From Notospermus geniculatus (lineage: Eukaryota > Nemertea > Pilidiophora > Heteronemertea > Lineidae), in NCBI GenBank assembly GCA_002633025.1, contig NMRB01001186.1:65294-129293 (forward strand): DNA of 64,000 nt, in the 5' to 3' direction. Positions within the stretch are counted from its first letter, which is position 1, and each line of letters begins with the position of its first letter. This document shows, in pieces, positions 11,996-23,662 of the stretch. The notes under the pieces are model-generated. The model was not told where the DNA came from and did not search any database. It saw only the letters and a program-made list of their open reading frames with translations. The position numbers and the translations under genes are program-made.

Positions 11996-12990
11996 TACCA
12001 GACAAGCCTGAAAGCATTTCCCCTTTTTACACCTTTGTTCCCAAACCTTGATTTCCCTTGAAGGCCGTGTGACATTTGGTTTCCTGTTCTTTTATTTGAA
12101 GAAAGTGATATAAAAGGCATTCACCACCGAGGGTGCAAGATGTGGCTTTGAGACTTGGTATTTTTGCGAGATTGGTGAGAAATGAGGTCAGTTATTTGTA
12201 TAGAAGTTTTCGGACTGTAGTAGATGTAAATAGTTCTCCCAAAAGGGTATCCTGTTGTGCCTGTGACTATCCCAGTTGGGCCAATGACGGTAGAAAGAGA
12301 AACGAACTTTGAAAAGGTAACTGAACTGAAAGAATGGTATATTTATATTGTACAAGGTGCACTAGAATAGACAGGGATTCTCATTTTCATTGTCACTGTC
12401 AACTCACTTGATATAAATTTCTAGACCAAACTCTTTCATTCTGTCTTTTGTACTTAAGTGATAACTGCATATTATGATTATCATTATATCAAGCAACTTT
12501 GGTGTGTTTGTGACTGCGAGTGTGCTGTTCTCTATTGATATGCAGATGAAGAAATAGTAGGGATAGTGGTCTTGTAGAAGATATCTCCAACAGCTTGAAA
12601 AATAAGACTTGCCTTGAATCCACGATCATGAGATTCTGTGCACTTTGGGTGTAATCTATGAAGAATTGATGAAGCAGTTAATTTCCATCAATGGGCAAAG
12701 TTTCGAAAAAGGGAGTTGTTTATTCGGAGTGCATAGAATGGCTCGGCTACTTTACTTTTGTATACATGTATAGTCTTGGCTCATGATGATAATAATGGCA
12801 CTGTGTGCAGTATTTTCTGGTTCACGGGTCTCATAGTGGGAACATTACTGGGTGGTAGCATTTGAAGTACTTAAATTTGTGACCCGGCCTGTGAAAACCC
12901 GGCCAAAGTCACTGAACATCACAGGGTTACCGGTAATAGGTTATGTTGGGAGTCTGATCACAATGAAAAAACAATGGTCTGTTGGTGGCA

Positions 12991-12996
12991 AATAAA
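12991..12996 (+). other. candidate polyadenylation signal of GANAB (AATAAA)
   Basis: AATAAA in an AT-rich stretch about 1.17 kb after the GANAB stop. A weaker ATTAAA-type site lies near 13543. Confidence 0.35.
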
Positions 12997-13795
12997 GCGT
13001 TATCGATTGTGCAACAAAGGGCAGGTATGATCAAGGCCTGTTACTCCCCAGCGGCTTGTGCCGGGTTTTCACAGATCGTGTCACATTTGTTTCGTCATTT
13101 ATGGGTACGATTATAAAGGTTTGTTGAAATAGAAGTTACTTGGATCTCAGAAATTCTTTACTGCTGTCCTAAGTTTGTGTCATCAACTCACTCATGTGCT
13201 CAGTAGCATTTATTCATTTTCTCTCATGATCAGGTAGCAATGTGCTTTGTGAAACCTCTTTACTTTCAGATGTCAGTGTTTCATAGTTTGGTTCAATGTG
13301 CTATAGAATATGATCAATATCTGGCTATGATTTCACTGTTGCCAATGGCTTCAATGTGCTGTCACTGCTGTGTTCAGCCGTTTGGAGAAATTATAATGAA
13401 ACACTTTACAAATTACCGGTACATGAAAAATTTACAAGGCGAGTGATGAATTTATGATTTAATATAACCGTGGTAACAGATTGAATTGTAGCCTGTTGGA
13501 GACCAATCATGTAATCTTTTCATTCAGTTGTGTATTCTGCCTATTAAAAACGTTCACTTCTGTTAATGTAACAAGATTTTGTGAGATTATGTGATTGAAA
13601 TATACAGTACAAAAGAACATACAGCCTTGTTCATTCAAGTTATCTTTGTTGACTTGCTCAAGCCTGAGCTTCCTCTCCCACCTGGGGATGTGCAGATCAG
13701 TCAGTTGTTCTCAAGTTGTAGGATGGAAAATGGAGTTTAAAAGTCCTTCAGAGGTTTGTAAATAAAGGCCCTGCTCCATGTGCGAGTTTCCTCGT

Positions 13796-13987
13796 ATGTG
13801 AGCCGCTCCAGCAAAAGCAGACGCTTGTCGCAACCCGAGGAAAGGGTTAACAGCCTTGCAGCACAACAGCTGAGATGTACGTTGACACGGGATGGATTTA
13901 CAATAGTAGTGGACAGCAGTGATAACAGTTGGGTAAACTGATGACCATTTGCGACAAGCGTCTGCTTTTGCTGGAGTGGCTTACATA
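13796..13987. mobile_element. MITE with 37-base terminal inverted repeats
   Basis: GCCGCTCCAGCAAAAGCAGA at 13802 is repeated as its near-complement near 13957-13981 (TCTGCTTTTGCTGGAGTGGC). The element is 192 bp, non-coding, between the converging GANAB and Cys-rich/EGF genes. Confidence 0.6.
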
Positions 13988-14011
13988 TTATGACTTCGCT
14001 CTCAATAGGCA

Positions 14012-14873
14012 ATTCACCATTGTTGGTTTTCCATGCAGCTTACGACTTGACCAGTGCCTAAAATGACCATGCTATTGTCAGTGGCCAAGTAGCCCACTTG
14101 AGCGGAAAACTGCAGGAGTGCCTGATGATCACTGGTCCCTGCCAATGTCCAAGAGATGGCAGCAAAGGTCATTTCACAACAATCACACATAACAAATTTA
14201 CATAAGTAGCAGTTTATTTTCCTATCATCAACATGATAAATAACAATATACAGTATGTATAAATTAGAAATCAATCAAAAAGTGATCAATCAAATTTGAC
14301 AAATGACCTAAACTACAGATAGCAAGTATGAAGTACATCATGTGTACATGTATATACATGTAGAAAATGGAAGCCCTGTATTCAATGGACACCTCTGTCA
14401 GGAAGACATGTGTAGGTACATCTTCTAAGCTGCGTTGATTATTCACCATTGTTGGTTTTCCATGCAGCTTACGACTTGACCAGTGCCTAAAATGACCATG
14501 CTATTGTCAGTGGCCAAGTAGCCCACTTGAGCGGAAAACTGCAGGAGCGCCTGATGATCACTGGTCCCTGCCAATGTCCAAGAGATGGCAGCAAAGGTCA
14601 TTTCACAACAATCACACAAAACAAATTTACATAAGTAGCAGTTTATTTTCCTATCATCAACATGATAAATAACAATGTACAGTATGTATAAATTAGAAAT
14701 CAATCAAAAAGTGATCAATCAAATTTGACAAATGACCTAAACTACAGATAGCAAGTATGAAGTACATCATGTGTACATCATGTGTATATACATGTAGAAA
14801 ATGGAAGCCCTGTATTCAATGGACACCTCTGTCAGGAAGACATGTGTAGGTACATCTTCTAAGCTGCGTTGAT
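14012..14873. repeat. direct tandem duplication, period 429 bp
   Basis: Bases 14012-14440 are repeated almost exactly at 14441-14872, with an 8-base difference in an ACATCATGTGT run and a few substitutions. The unit covers the 3' UTR of the Cys-rich/EGF gene and ends at its stop codon. Each copy carries AATAAA on the minus strand (14647-14642 and 14218-14213). Confidence 0.9.
14642..14647 (-). other. candidate polyadenylation signal of the Cys-rich/EGF gene
   Basis: AATAAA on the minus strand about 230 bases past the stop. A second copy at 14213-14218 lies in the duplicated 3' UTR. Confidence 0.4.
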
Positions 14874-17398
14874 TAAGGAAAATTCATTTCAACCCAATCT
14901 CCCCACCGGCGCCGGCCTGAAAAAAGATGCAAAAGAATCTTACCCTCCTGAAGAGTCAACTAACAGGCGGTTTCATTGACAAGGACTCATGTTCATGATT
15001 TTTCAATGGAAAACTGAGAACTATCATCTTTTGGCTAGACCATCCAAACCACATGAAGGAAGCTTCGATACTGACAAACATCTCGAGTACTTGCCCTGAA
15101 GGCAACGTCGGCAGAAAACCTACTGCCAAAGCCCCTTCCCCTCCCCATCTCATCAGGGAGGACCAACTCTTAATGGAGTTACTGCATTTTATGAATTTAC
15201 CATTAAAAGGCAGAATAGAGATCATGTGACACAGAAGAAGAGATGACACGTACCACGGTGACAGGATTTCCCCTGGAACAATTTAGAACATCTGCATTTT
15301 CCTCTGCGACACTTCCCTCCATTATAGCATGGCATACGGCAACGACGATGCCTCAAACGGATATTGCATGTCTTGCCAGTATAGCCCTTGCGACACTTGC
15401 ATATGCCTGGGGTTATGCAGGTTCCCTTGTGGCTGCATTTTGGAGAGCACACAACTGAAAGGCAAATGGTTTAGACTGTCAGACCAGTTTGTGTGGACTG
15501 TGCTGCAGGCTTATGCAGCATATTTTTTGTCACCGGAGACTTGTCCAATCAACAAGATATCCCAGGTTTGAGATTTTCTGTCCTGGTGCATTGGTCCTCA
15601 ATGCAGTTTGGCTCTTCTAGATAACTGGTGCATTCATCTGGCACTGTCAGCATGTAACAAGTCCAATATAAACCTTACCATGCTTATGTCTGTGTCGCTG
15701 TTTTTTACAACACAGCACTCCTGATGTAATCCCAGGGATGCAGGAACAACCAGACATCTTGTTTTGTGTGACTGTCACATGACCTGATTTGAGGCTTGGA
15801 GGTATTATAATACATATAAATCCATGTTTGAGGCAAGACTGGGCTCCTTTCCTTTCCTTAAACTCACAATTCTTCCCAACACCAGCCATGTGTTTTCTGT
15901 GACATCTGTGAAAAGGAGGGTTTAAATTTTTCAGCACCTGAGCGAATTCCAGCACCAGCATGTGGAAGGCAAAAATTCCTAGCTCTGGCGGATAACAACT
16001 TGCCAAAGGAAAATGGCTTGACCTGAACAGCCTACCAAACTGGGCCACTTCATAACATAAGCAATAGACACTAGTCGGTTACTGAACGCGTTTTCCGAAG
16101 AACAGTTTGCATACCTTGAACATCTGGTTGGCATGTTGGCAGCATTAAATGCATAGCATCCCTCTGTATTGATCACATCATCCCATGATATGCTATGAAG
16201 GGCACTCTGATCTCTAGGACTACACACGTGCCATCCCTTCGCACAGAGTGACCTTCCATTTCTGACATGACCCAGCCATCTTCCAGAACATCCCCGGACT
16301 GTCTCAAGATGGCTGAGGCTCTCTGCTACACCACGGACACAACCATGATTCATGGTTGTGCCCGTGGCGTACCTGAGGTTTTCACGATGAAGAAAACTTG
16401 AATTAGCACCATCTGAAATGTGAAAGAATATTCTAAGGGTTCCATACAGCAGAATCACATGGTGTAAAGGAACTTGGACTGAAAGCCAACGGATGCACTG
16501 ATTCAGACCCAGGAAAACACAAATTATATTTCCACCACCTTGTTCATTTCTACTCAAATGATTCTCTCAGGAATTCTCACCATCTCCCCTGTGACAACAC
16601 AACACGCCAGTCATCAACCCAGGTTGGTACATGCAAGACTTGTTGACAAGTGTGTCCACACAGCAGCTGGCATCAATCTTGCCCCCAGTGATGCATGAGG
16701 TCTGACCGAAGTTCTGGTGGGGGCAGCCATGTCCAACTGCAGCTAGATCATCCTATAAACAAAAATATGACTCAGTAAACTTTCTCCCTGGCAGCCTTTA
16801 TAAGTTTTGCTGGAATACAGTCCTCTTGTATTGGTCAAGGTGTCAACTGAGGTGATCCCACCATGGAGGTATTTTATACCTCCATGATCCCACTATCCAT
16901 TGTGAACTGACAACCCAAAACATACCTTTTCCAAATGACTGGAACACTCATGACAATTACCACCATCCTGAGCTGCATTGAAAGCAAAACAACCACCAAA
17001 TTCAGTTGCATCCTGCCATGAGATCATCTTCAGCAGTGTCTTGTCTTGGTGTGAGCAGACATTCCACTTGGGGGCACAAAGATGACCAGCATTTGCAACG
17101 TGTCCCTCCCATTCTCCACCGCAAGCTGCTATCTGCTCAATTATGTGTAAACCTTCCCGTGTTCCATCGGCACAGCCTGAGTCTGAAATTGATAGTGTTG
17201 AGTTCTCATGTATTCAGCCTTTGAAGTCATTCCAGTTCCACTTTGTATGATCATGTACAAGATCAGTGGCAGTGCTACCCTTCTCCACCTATGCTTACCA
17301 AAATGTAGACTGATTGCCTCTTTTTCCGTCACAAACCGAATCACCAGCAGAACAAGAAGGCACAAACTACATCCAGTAGGTATTGAGAATTTCATCAT
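14873..17398 (-). CDS. secreted protein: two Cys-rich modules plus two EGF-like domains (7 exons)
   Basis: Exons: 17398-17299, 17182-16926, 16752-16581, 16412-16115, 15905-15679, 15454-15254, 14916-14873. They total 1299 bases, 432 residues, in one frame with consensus splice sites. Residues 1-28 form a signal peptide (CSLCLLVLLVIRF core). Residues about 36-175 and 180-351 are two copies of one module, each split over two exons. Shared features are C-x-G-x-W-x-GHV-x-N, LCA-x2-W-x-VCS, ISW-x-D, GC-x-AFNAA, a (D/M)-x-AGVG-like segment and GVLCC. Residues 352-418 are two six-Cys EGF domains with compact C-x3-C-x5-C-x4/5-C-x-C-x8-C spacing, like the EGF repeats of WIF1. A short basic tail ends at the TAA. 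Probably extracellular; I cannot name the module or the function. Head to head with RMND5. Confidence 0.85.
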
Positions 17399-18929
17399 CG
17401 ATCTAGGCCTACATCCTGAAAGTGAAATGATACCAAAACTGAAGTCACATCATTTCATCATCATATATCCGTCATATGACCGTCGGCGATCTTCAACGGT
17501 TGCCGAATTCAATTACTACTTATCATTGTGCGTGCGGGCGCCATAAACAAATTACTCAATGTCTCTTGATTGCTCACTTGACTGAAATCTCATTTGTCAT
17601 CAAATGCTACCAGAGTGGCATAATTTTATCATTTTATGCAAAGCTCTGCTCTGCCACATGATTTCCGCATTCCATTGGGTCGTAGTTACATGTAGATGTA
17701 TCATGTTGCCAGGCTTTATGTCTTCTCTGTAGGCCCCTATGTAGGGCCTATGTGTATGTATGTGTACATTGATGTACATGTTAGCCTACACTACATACAA
17801 ATATAGGCTACACAGCAGGGCCCTGCCTAACAAGTGACACTTCAACTCCCAAATCGGGGTGTATGTGGAACTTGTGTACCTTCTTGTGGGTTTTAAGCAA
17901 TTCAGATTAAATGTTGAAGAAACTATAACGATGTCAAATCGATTTTCCTTTGATTAACAAGAAGTTCAGGACGTTTTTTCGGCTGACTTTTGAAACCGGA
18001 AATAGCAGAGCTAGGGCGCTGCCATCTTGAAGTGAAAACGAAAGTTGCATCCTGCCATGAGATCATCTTCAGCAGTGTCTTGTCTTGGTGTGAGCAGACA
18101 TTCCACTTGGGGGCACAAAGATGACCAGCATTTGTAACGTGTCCCTCCCATTCTCCACCGCAAGCTGCTATCTGGTCAAATATGTGTAAACCTTCCCGTG
18201 TTCCATCGGCACAGCCTGAGTCTGAAATTGATAGTGTTGAGTTCTCATGTATTCAGCCTTTGATGTCATTCCAGTTCCACTTTGTATGATCATGTACAAG
18301 ATCAGTGGCAGTGCTACCCTTCTCCACCTAATGCTTACCAAAATGTAGACTGATTGCCTCTTTTTCCGTCACAAACCGAATCACCAGCAGAACAAGAAGG
18401 TACAAACTACATCCAGTAGGTATTGAGAATTTCATCATCGATCTACATCCTGAAAGTGAAATGATACCAAAACTGAAGTCACATCATTTGTCATCAACAA
18501 ATGCTAGGCCTACCAGAGTGGCATAATTTTATCATTTTATGCAAAGCTCTGCTCTGCCACATGATTTCCGCATTCCATTGGGTCGTAGTTACATGTAGAT
18601 GTATCATGTTGCCAGGCTTTATGTCTTCTCTGTAGGCCCCTATGTAGGGCATGTGTATGTATGTGTACATTGATGTACATGTTAGCCTACATACAAATAT
18701 ACACAGGGCCCTGCCTAACAAGTGACACTTCAACTCCCAAATCGGGGTGTATGTGGAACTTGTGTACCTTCTTGTGGGTTTTAAGCAATTTAGATTAAAT
18801 GTTGAAGAAACTATAACGATGTCAAATCGATTTTCCATTGATTAACAAGAAGTTCAGGACGTTTTTTCGGCTGACTTTTGAAACCGGAAATAGCAGAGCT
18901 AGGGCGCTGCCATCTTGAAGTGAAAACGA
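17004..18929. repeat. direct tandem duplication, period about 1039 bp, of a shared promoter region
   Basis: Bases 17004-18042 recur at 18043-18929. The second copy lacks about 140 bases corresponding to roughly 17460-17597 and has scattered substitutions. The unit contains most of exon 2, all of exon 1 and the upstream region of the Cys-rich/EGF gene, and ends in the RMND5 5' UTR (GAAGTGAAAACGA). Confidence 0.9.
18043..18450 (-). pseudogene. second partial copy of Cys-rich/EGF exons 1-2
   Basis: The duplicated unit carries exon 1 and about 180 bases of exon 2, cut off at the duplication edge. The copy is still open, including the signal peptide, with a Cys-to-Tyr change in it (SLYLLVLL) and Glu to Asp in exon 2. 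Without exons 3-7 it cannot encode the protein. It is either a real partial duplication or the other haplotype left in the assembly. Confidence 0.7.
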
Positions 18930-18947
18930 GGCAGTCTGACAACAAAT

Positions 18948-21900
18948 ATGGAGGCTTGCCTGGCAGTTCAACGTGAAGTTGAGAAAGTATTGTCCAAATT
19001 TAAAAGCATCGATGAGCACACACAGCGAACCCTCGGCCAATTGATTGCTGACGTACAGAGTATACGTGATGAGCTTTCAGAAGGTTGGTAACTGCGAGTA
19101 TTCGCGAGCAATAGCCTAACTCCAAGACCAAGTCAGCAGAGTCTGGATCATTTCAGCATATCAGCGCACACACATGCATGCATGCACAATGCATGCTAGG
19201 CCTATGATGATGTGCACTGCACTGCGTGCATGGAATCAGGGAATGCATTCCTTCATCTTGGTGCTTATAGGTATAGGCCTACACACACGGGCAAAAGGCT
19301 AGGCTGTGTCATTCCGCTGTTACATCTGATCTGTCAGTCCAGTGTTTCACAGGGTTTCCCTTTCCGCCGGCGGGGGGGGGGTCAAAAAGGGCAGAACTTT
19401 AGTTTAGAATCCCCCTGGAGATTCTGGAACTGGTCAGAAGTGGCACGCAATGAATGGAAATCCTAATTGTACAATCGTAACAACGCGGCTTATTCCGTCA
19501 ATCGATGACCAGGGATTGTAAAGTCGTTCCTTTTTAACCAAAAAAACCAAAAAAATTTTTGTTTAAAATTTTTTTATCCCCCCCTCCTTGACAATCCTGG
19601 CGGAAACCCTGATATGCATAGCTAGCCTACAGTTCATTCCAGTTCCGAGTGGCGCGAGGTTTATCAACGATAGCTCCCCAACGCCTGGGTCGATTTTGAT
19701 GAAACTTACGTCAATCGACGCGTCTTTCCTGCCGGTATCTTAAAATCCAAGATTCGTCGAACTTTATTGCAGTTAAGTCGTTGAAATTGACAAAAATGTC
19801 ATTTTCGCCGATCGGCTGCCTCCATCAAAATGACGTCATCGCCAGCGCCACACGAGGAACGTCAGATCGGACTATTTGTTCGGGGGAGAGAAGCCTCTCA
19901 GACAGTTCGCATCTGACCTATGAGCTTTCAGAAGGTTGGTAACTGCGAGTATTCGCGAGCAATAGCCTAACTCCAAGACCAAGTCAGCAGAGTCTGGATC
20001 ATTTCAGCATCAATTCAGTGCACACATGCATGCATGCACAATGCATGCTAGGCCTATGATGATGTGCACTGCACTGCGTGCATGGAATCAGGGAATGCAT
20101 TCCTTCATCTTGGTGCTTATAGGTATAGGCCTAGGCCTACACACACGGGCAAAAGGCTAGGCTGTGTCATTCCGCTGTTACATCTGATCTGTCAGTCCAG
20201 TGTTTGACAATGACAGGGTTTCCCTTTTCGCCAAGGGGGGGGGGTCAAAAAAAAAGGGCAGAACTTTAGAATCGCCCTGGAGATTCTGATGGAACTGGTC
20301 AGAACTGGTCAAAAGTGGCACGCAATGAATGGAAATCCTATTGTACAATCGTAACAACGCGGCTTATTCCGTCAATTTATCGATGACCAGGGATTGTAAA
20401 GTCATTCCTTTTTAACCAAAAAAACCAAAAAAATTTTTGTTTAAAAATTTTTTTATCCCCCCCCTCCTTGACAATCCTGGCGGAAACCCTGATATGCATA
20501 GCAGCGATAGCTAGCCTAGGTGGGGAACACTCACAGATGGGGAATTCTGACAAATGTTACACTGGCATACCTTGACATTAAAGATAATGTATCACGGATA
20601 TTTTCGCGGGCCACGAAATTCATAGTTTATTTACACAAAAAATGACACACTGCAGTGTGCACAGTCGACAGTGTCTCGGACTTCTTTCTCTCTACTTATA
20701 GTTCCTGACCATGCTGAACAGTGGTGTCTCTAAAGTTGGCAAGGCAATTGATAGGGTAGGTATTGTTGAAATCCACTGGCACCATTGGGAGGTGCACCAA
20801 CAAGTATGGCCTCCCTCATCCTGTTCTGCCATCGGGTTCTCCTCCGACTGCAGGTCTGTGTCTTGCTCAGTCAGGGATTGCGCTAGCCGTTCGCCATGTT
20901 CGCCAATGCGATAAAAATGTCTGGGTGGCGATAATATTTTCAACAGACCTCGCCACTGTGGCGAAAGCCCATTATTTCAGAGGGGTGATTGACATACCTG
21001 AGCATGTTTAATGATGCAAAGACTGCATGTAACAGGTTCCTGCAACCCCTACACTTGAAAGTGGAACAGTCCAAATCCAGACACAACAAAGCCAGGTGGT
21101 CAGTTTCCAGTCAAAACAAAAGCACATGGTCAGGCTGTAGACTTTCTAGTCATGTGTAGTAGTCTTGCTCACAACACCCTCCATGCTTCACAGTGACTTT
21201 GGCTCAGACTCAACAGATGTGGCTAACAGTTTTTTGGGCTTGGTTCGCCACAGTGGCTAACACAACTAAAATGTGGCTAAAAAAATTGAGAGTCAGTTAG
21301 CCACAGTGGCTAACACATTTTTCAGGCTAGCGCAACCCCTGAGCTCTGTCTCTATATCTACACTTTATGTTTCAGAATTTTGTCTCAGATTTTGGTGCAG
21401 TTGTATCAGATCCTACATTTGAAGGACCGGAGAAAAGAAGCCAGCTGAATGCTGTAATATGTGAACATTTCTTAAGGCAGGGGATGTTGGACACAGCTGA
21501 ACAGCTAATTCAGGTGTGTTCCTGTATTTATGCTGGCCGAACTTTGATCAAGTGACAACACTACTTCCCTCTGTAGACACCGTTCCAAGGCTGTGTGTCA
21601 TCTCATTCTCATATGTCTATTAACTCAAAACCTACACTGTAACAGCCATATTATGTGCCTATTTCCACAGCTATTGTGTCGGTACATTGATTTTTAATCT
21701 TTAAAGTGTTCTTTTTTAGGATGCAAATTTCACATTGGAACCATCACAGAAGGAGCCATTCCTGGAACTGCATCGAATATTAGAAGCCCTGAAGAAGAGA
21801 GATCTGTGTGCAGCTTTGCGTTGGGCAGAAGTCAATCGAGAACAACTCAAACAACAAAACAGTTCACTTGAATTCAAACTACACCGCCTTTTGTTCATTA

Positions 21901-23662
21901 GCCTCCTGAGTCAGGGGATTGAGAAGCAGTCTGAGGCGCTTAGCTACGCCAGGAACTTTGGGCCCTTTGCACACTCACATTCTAAAGGTATTAGTGAATG
22001 CCGGGAGAAAAGATCCAGACATTCCTATGAATCCCACTTCATTCCATTGTATAACATTGTTGTGTTTGATGAGTTAGATTTAGTTTTCATATCCTGTGTC
22101 GTGCTTTGATGATTGACAAACCAAGTGCCATAGTGATTACAAAAAGCTCAATGCTTATATATTTCTTCTCATAATTTTCCAGAGCTCCAGATTCTGATGG
22201 GAAGTCTCCTTTACTTGAAACAGGGTATCCACAACAGTCCGTATGCCCATCTTCTTGATCCCATTCACTGGGCTGATATATGTGACGTTTTCACGAGAGA
22301 TGCTTGTTCGCTCTTAGGGCTTTCAGTTGAAAGTCCATTAGCAGTCAGGTATTAGGCTTACCCAATATGTTGGGAAATTTCAATCTTTTATATCCTTTAC
22401 TCTCAAAGTATTGCAGAATCCATATCTAGAGTTTCAGCCATTCTATTGTTATACCCCATTCTGATTCAGTCCCTTGATGCTGGCACTCAGTGAAGCATCC
22501 GAAGGGTGATGCAGCTTATCGTGCAGAAAAATGTATGTGGAGTGCTCAAATGTTTGTTTGTTAGTTTCCTCAGTACCAGGAGATTCCTAATGGGAGGTAT
22601 CTAAAACCCTTCATGTTTTGTTTGACAATCAATGATGGTTTGTTTTCTGTTGCAGTCTTCGAGCTGGATGCATGGCCTTACCTCCATTACTGAATATCAA
22701 GCAGGTGATGCAGCAGAGGCAATGCTCTGGAGTCTGGAGTGCAAAGGATGAACTCCCAGTAAGTGGCATTCTGTAACAGGAGTCTGAAGAGAGAATAGTG
22801 CTATGAAGAGAAAAACAATACCCTCTCTCTTTATCTTCCAGGTTGAGATAGATCTGGGCCCAGAGTGTCGATATCATGCAATTTTTGCCTGTCCCATTCT
22901 CCGACAGCAGAGTACAGAGAACAACCCTCCTGTACGTCTGCTCTGTGGTCATGTGATCTCACGGGATGCTCTCAACAAATTGGCCAATGGAAACAAGTAA
23001 GAGTGAAACATGTCTGATTTATTTACCATTTAAATGAATGAGGTCACTTTGAGATCTTGTAGCCTCATGCTGGAGTCTTGCTGGAAATTTGAAGATAGTA
23101 ACTGAATTCCTCATTAGAACTATTTCCATCATTTATTTTGTCCATGCACCAATCTCATAGCCTCTCCCTGCTCTTGTGCACACCCCAACCCCATCTGTTG
23201 TTTTTAATTGTCATCCTGTGGATTTTTCGTTGTTACTCGCTTGTCACCAATCACGGTGTACCGTATTGTAATAGCATCTCAGCTTCATCGCTCAGTGCCA
23301 TCAAGATCCCACTCCCGTCTTGCGTAAACTTTGTTATTGTTGTGATGACAGTCAGTTGTTGTTCATTGTTGCCTCATAGTTACTCTATTGTTGCCTCATT
23401 GTTACTCTATTGTTGCTTCTGTGTTTTCACATTGTTGCCTCGCTGTTTAACCTTTGTGGCTGTCTTGTTATCCTGTTTGCCTTTTCTATTTCAGACTCAA
23501 GTGTCCCTATTGTCCGTTGCAACAGACGGCGACCAGTGCACGGACGATCAATTTCTGAACCGCCATGTTGTTAACATGTGGTTCTCCGTCTCTTTCAGGC
23601 TGAAATGTCCGTACTGTCCGGTGGAGCAATCTCCAGCCAGTGCGAGGACGATATACTTTTGA
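18948..23662 (+). CDS. RMND5A: RMND5, RING subunit of the CTLH/GID E3 ubiquitin ligase
   Basis: Pairs with MAEA in the CTLH (GID) complex to ubiquitinate targets. Exons: 18948-19083, 20702-20755, 21376-21513, 21720-21987, 22183-22348, 22656-22758, 22842-22996, then a last exon at 23599-23662 or the alternative 23495-23558. Landmarks: N-terminal [20 protein letters not shown]; LisH-type segment [24 protein letters not shown] segment around [15 protein letters not shown] and [14 protein letters not shown] segment with [17 protein letters not shown]; and the RING in the last two exons ([28 protein letters not shown]). The human protein has 391 residues; these exons give about 361. The missing stretch falls between exon 1 (ends in phase 1) and the next exon (starts in phase 0), so a coding exon of about 30 codons seems absent there. 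RMND5A and RMND5B cannot be told apart here. Confidence 0.93.
19350..19611. mobile_element. hAT-like MITE, copy 1
   Basis: Begins CAGGGTTTCCC and ends with the complement GGCGGAAACCCTG. A CAGGG terminus is typical of hAT-type elements. The interior holds poly-G/C and A/T runs and no ORF. No clear 8-bp target duplication was seen. Confidence 0.5.
20214..20491. mobile_element. hAT-like MITE, copy 2 (inside the tandem duplication)
   Basis: Same ends as the element at 19350-19611 and carried along by the 851-bp duplication, not an independent insertion. Confidence 0.5.
20872..21341. mobile_element. hAT-like non-autonomous element in an RMND5 intron
   Basis: Left end CAGGGATTGCGCTAGCC and right end GGCTAGCGCAACCCCTG are inverted repeats. 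The flanks TGCTCAGT and AGCTCTGT match at 6 of 8 positions, as an aged 8-bp target duplication would. The interior has repeated GGCGAA / CCACAGTGG words and no ORF. Confidence 0.6.
23495..23558 (+). CDS. RMND5A: alternative last exon of RMND5 (tandem exon duplicate)
   Basis: A consensus acceptor (TTTTCTATTTCAG) precedes a 64-base coding segment that joins exon 7 in phase and encodes [21 protein letters not shown]-stop. The exon at 23599-23662 is also 64 bases and encodes [20 protein letters not shown]-stop. Only one can be used per transcript. Both keep the CPYC zinc ligands. The downstream version is nearer the vertebrate sequence. Confidence 0.75.

Larger units (their letters stand above)
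19070..20519. repeat. direct tandem duplication, period 851 bp, in RMND5 intron 1
   Basis: Bases 19070-19631 recur at 19921-20519, starting at the last 14 bases of RMND5 exon 1 (TGAGCTTTCAGAAG) and its donor. The copies differ by small indels. About 290 bases of unique sequence lie between them. Confidence 0.88.
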
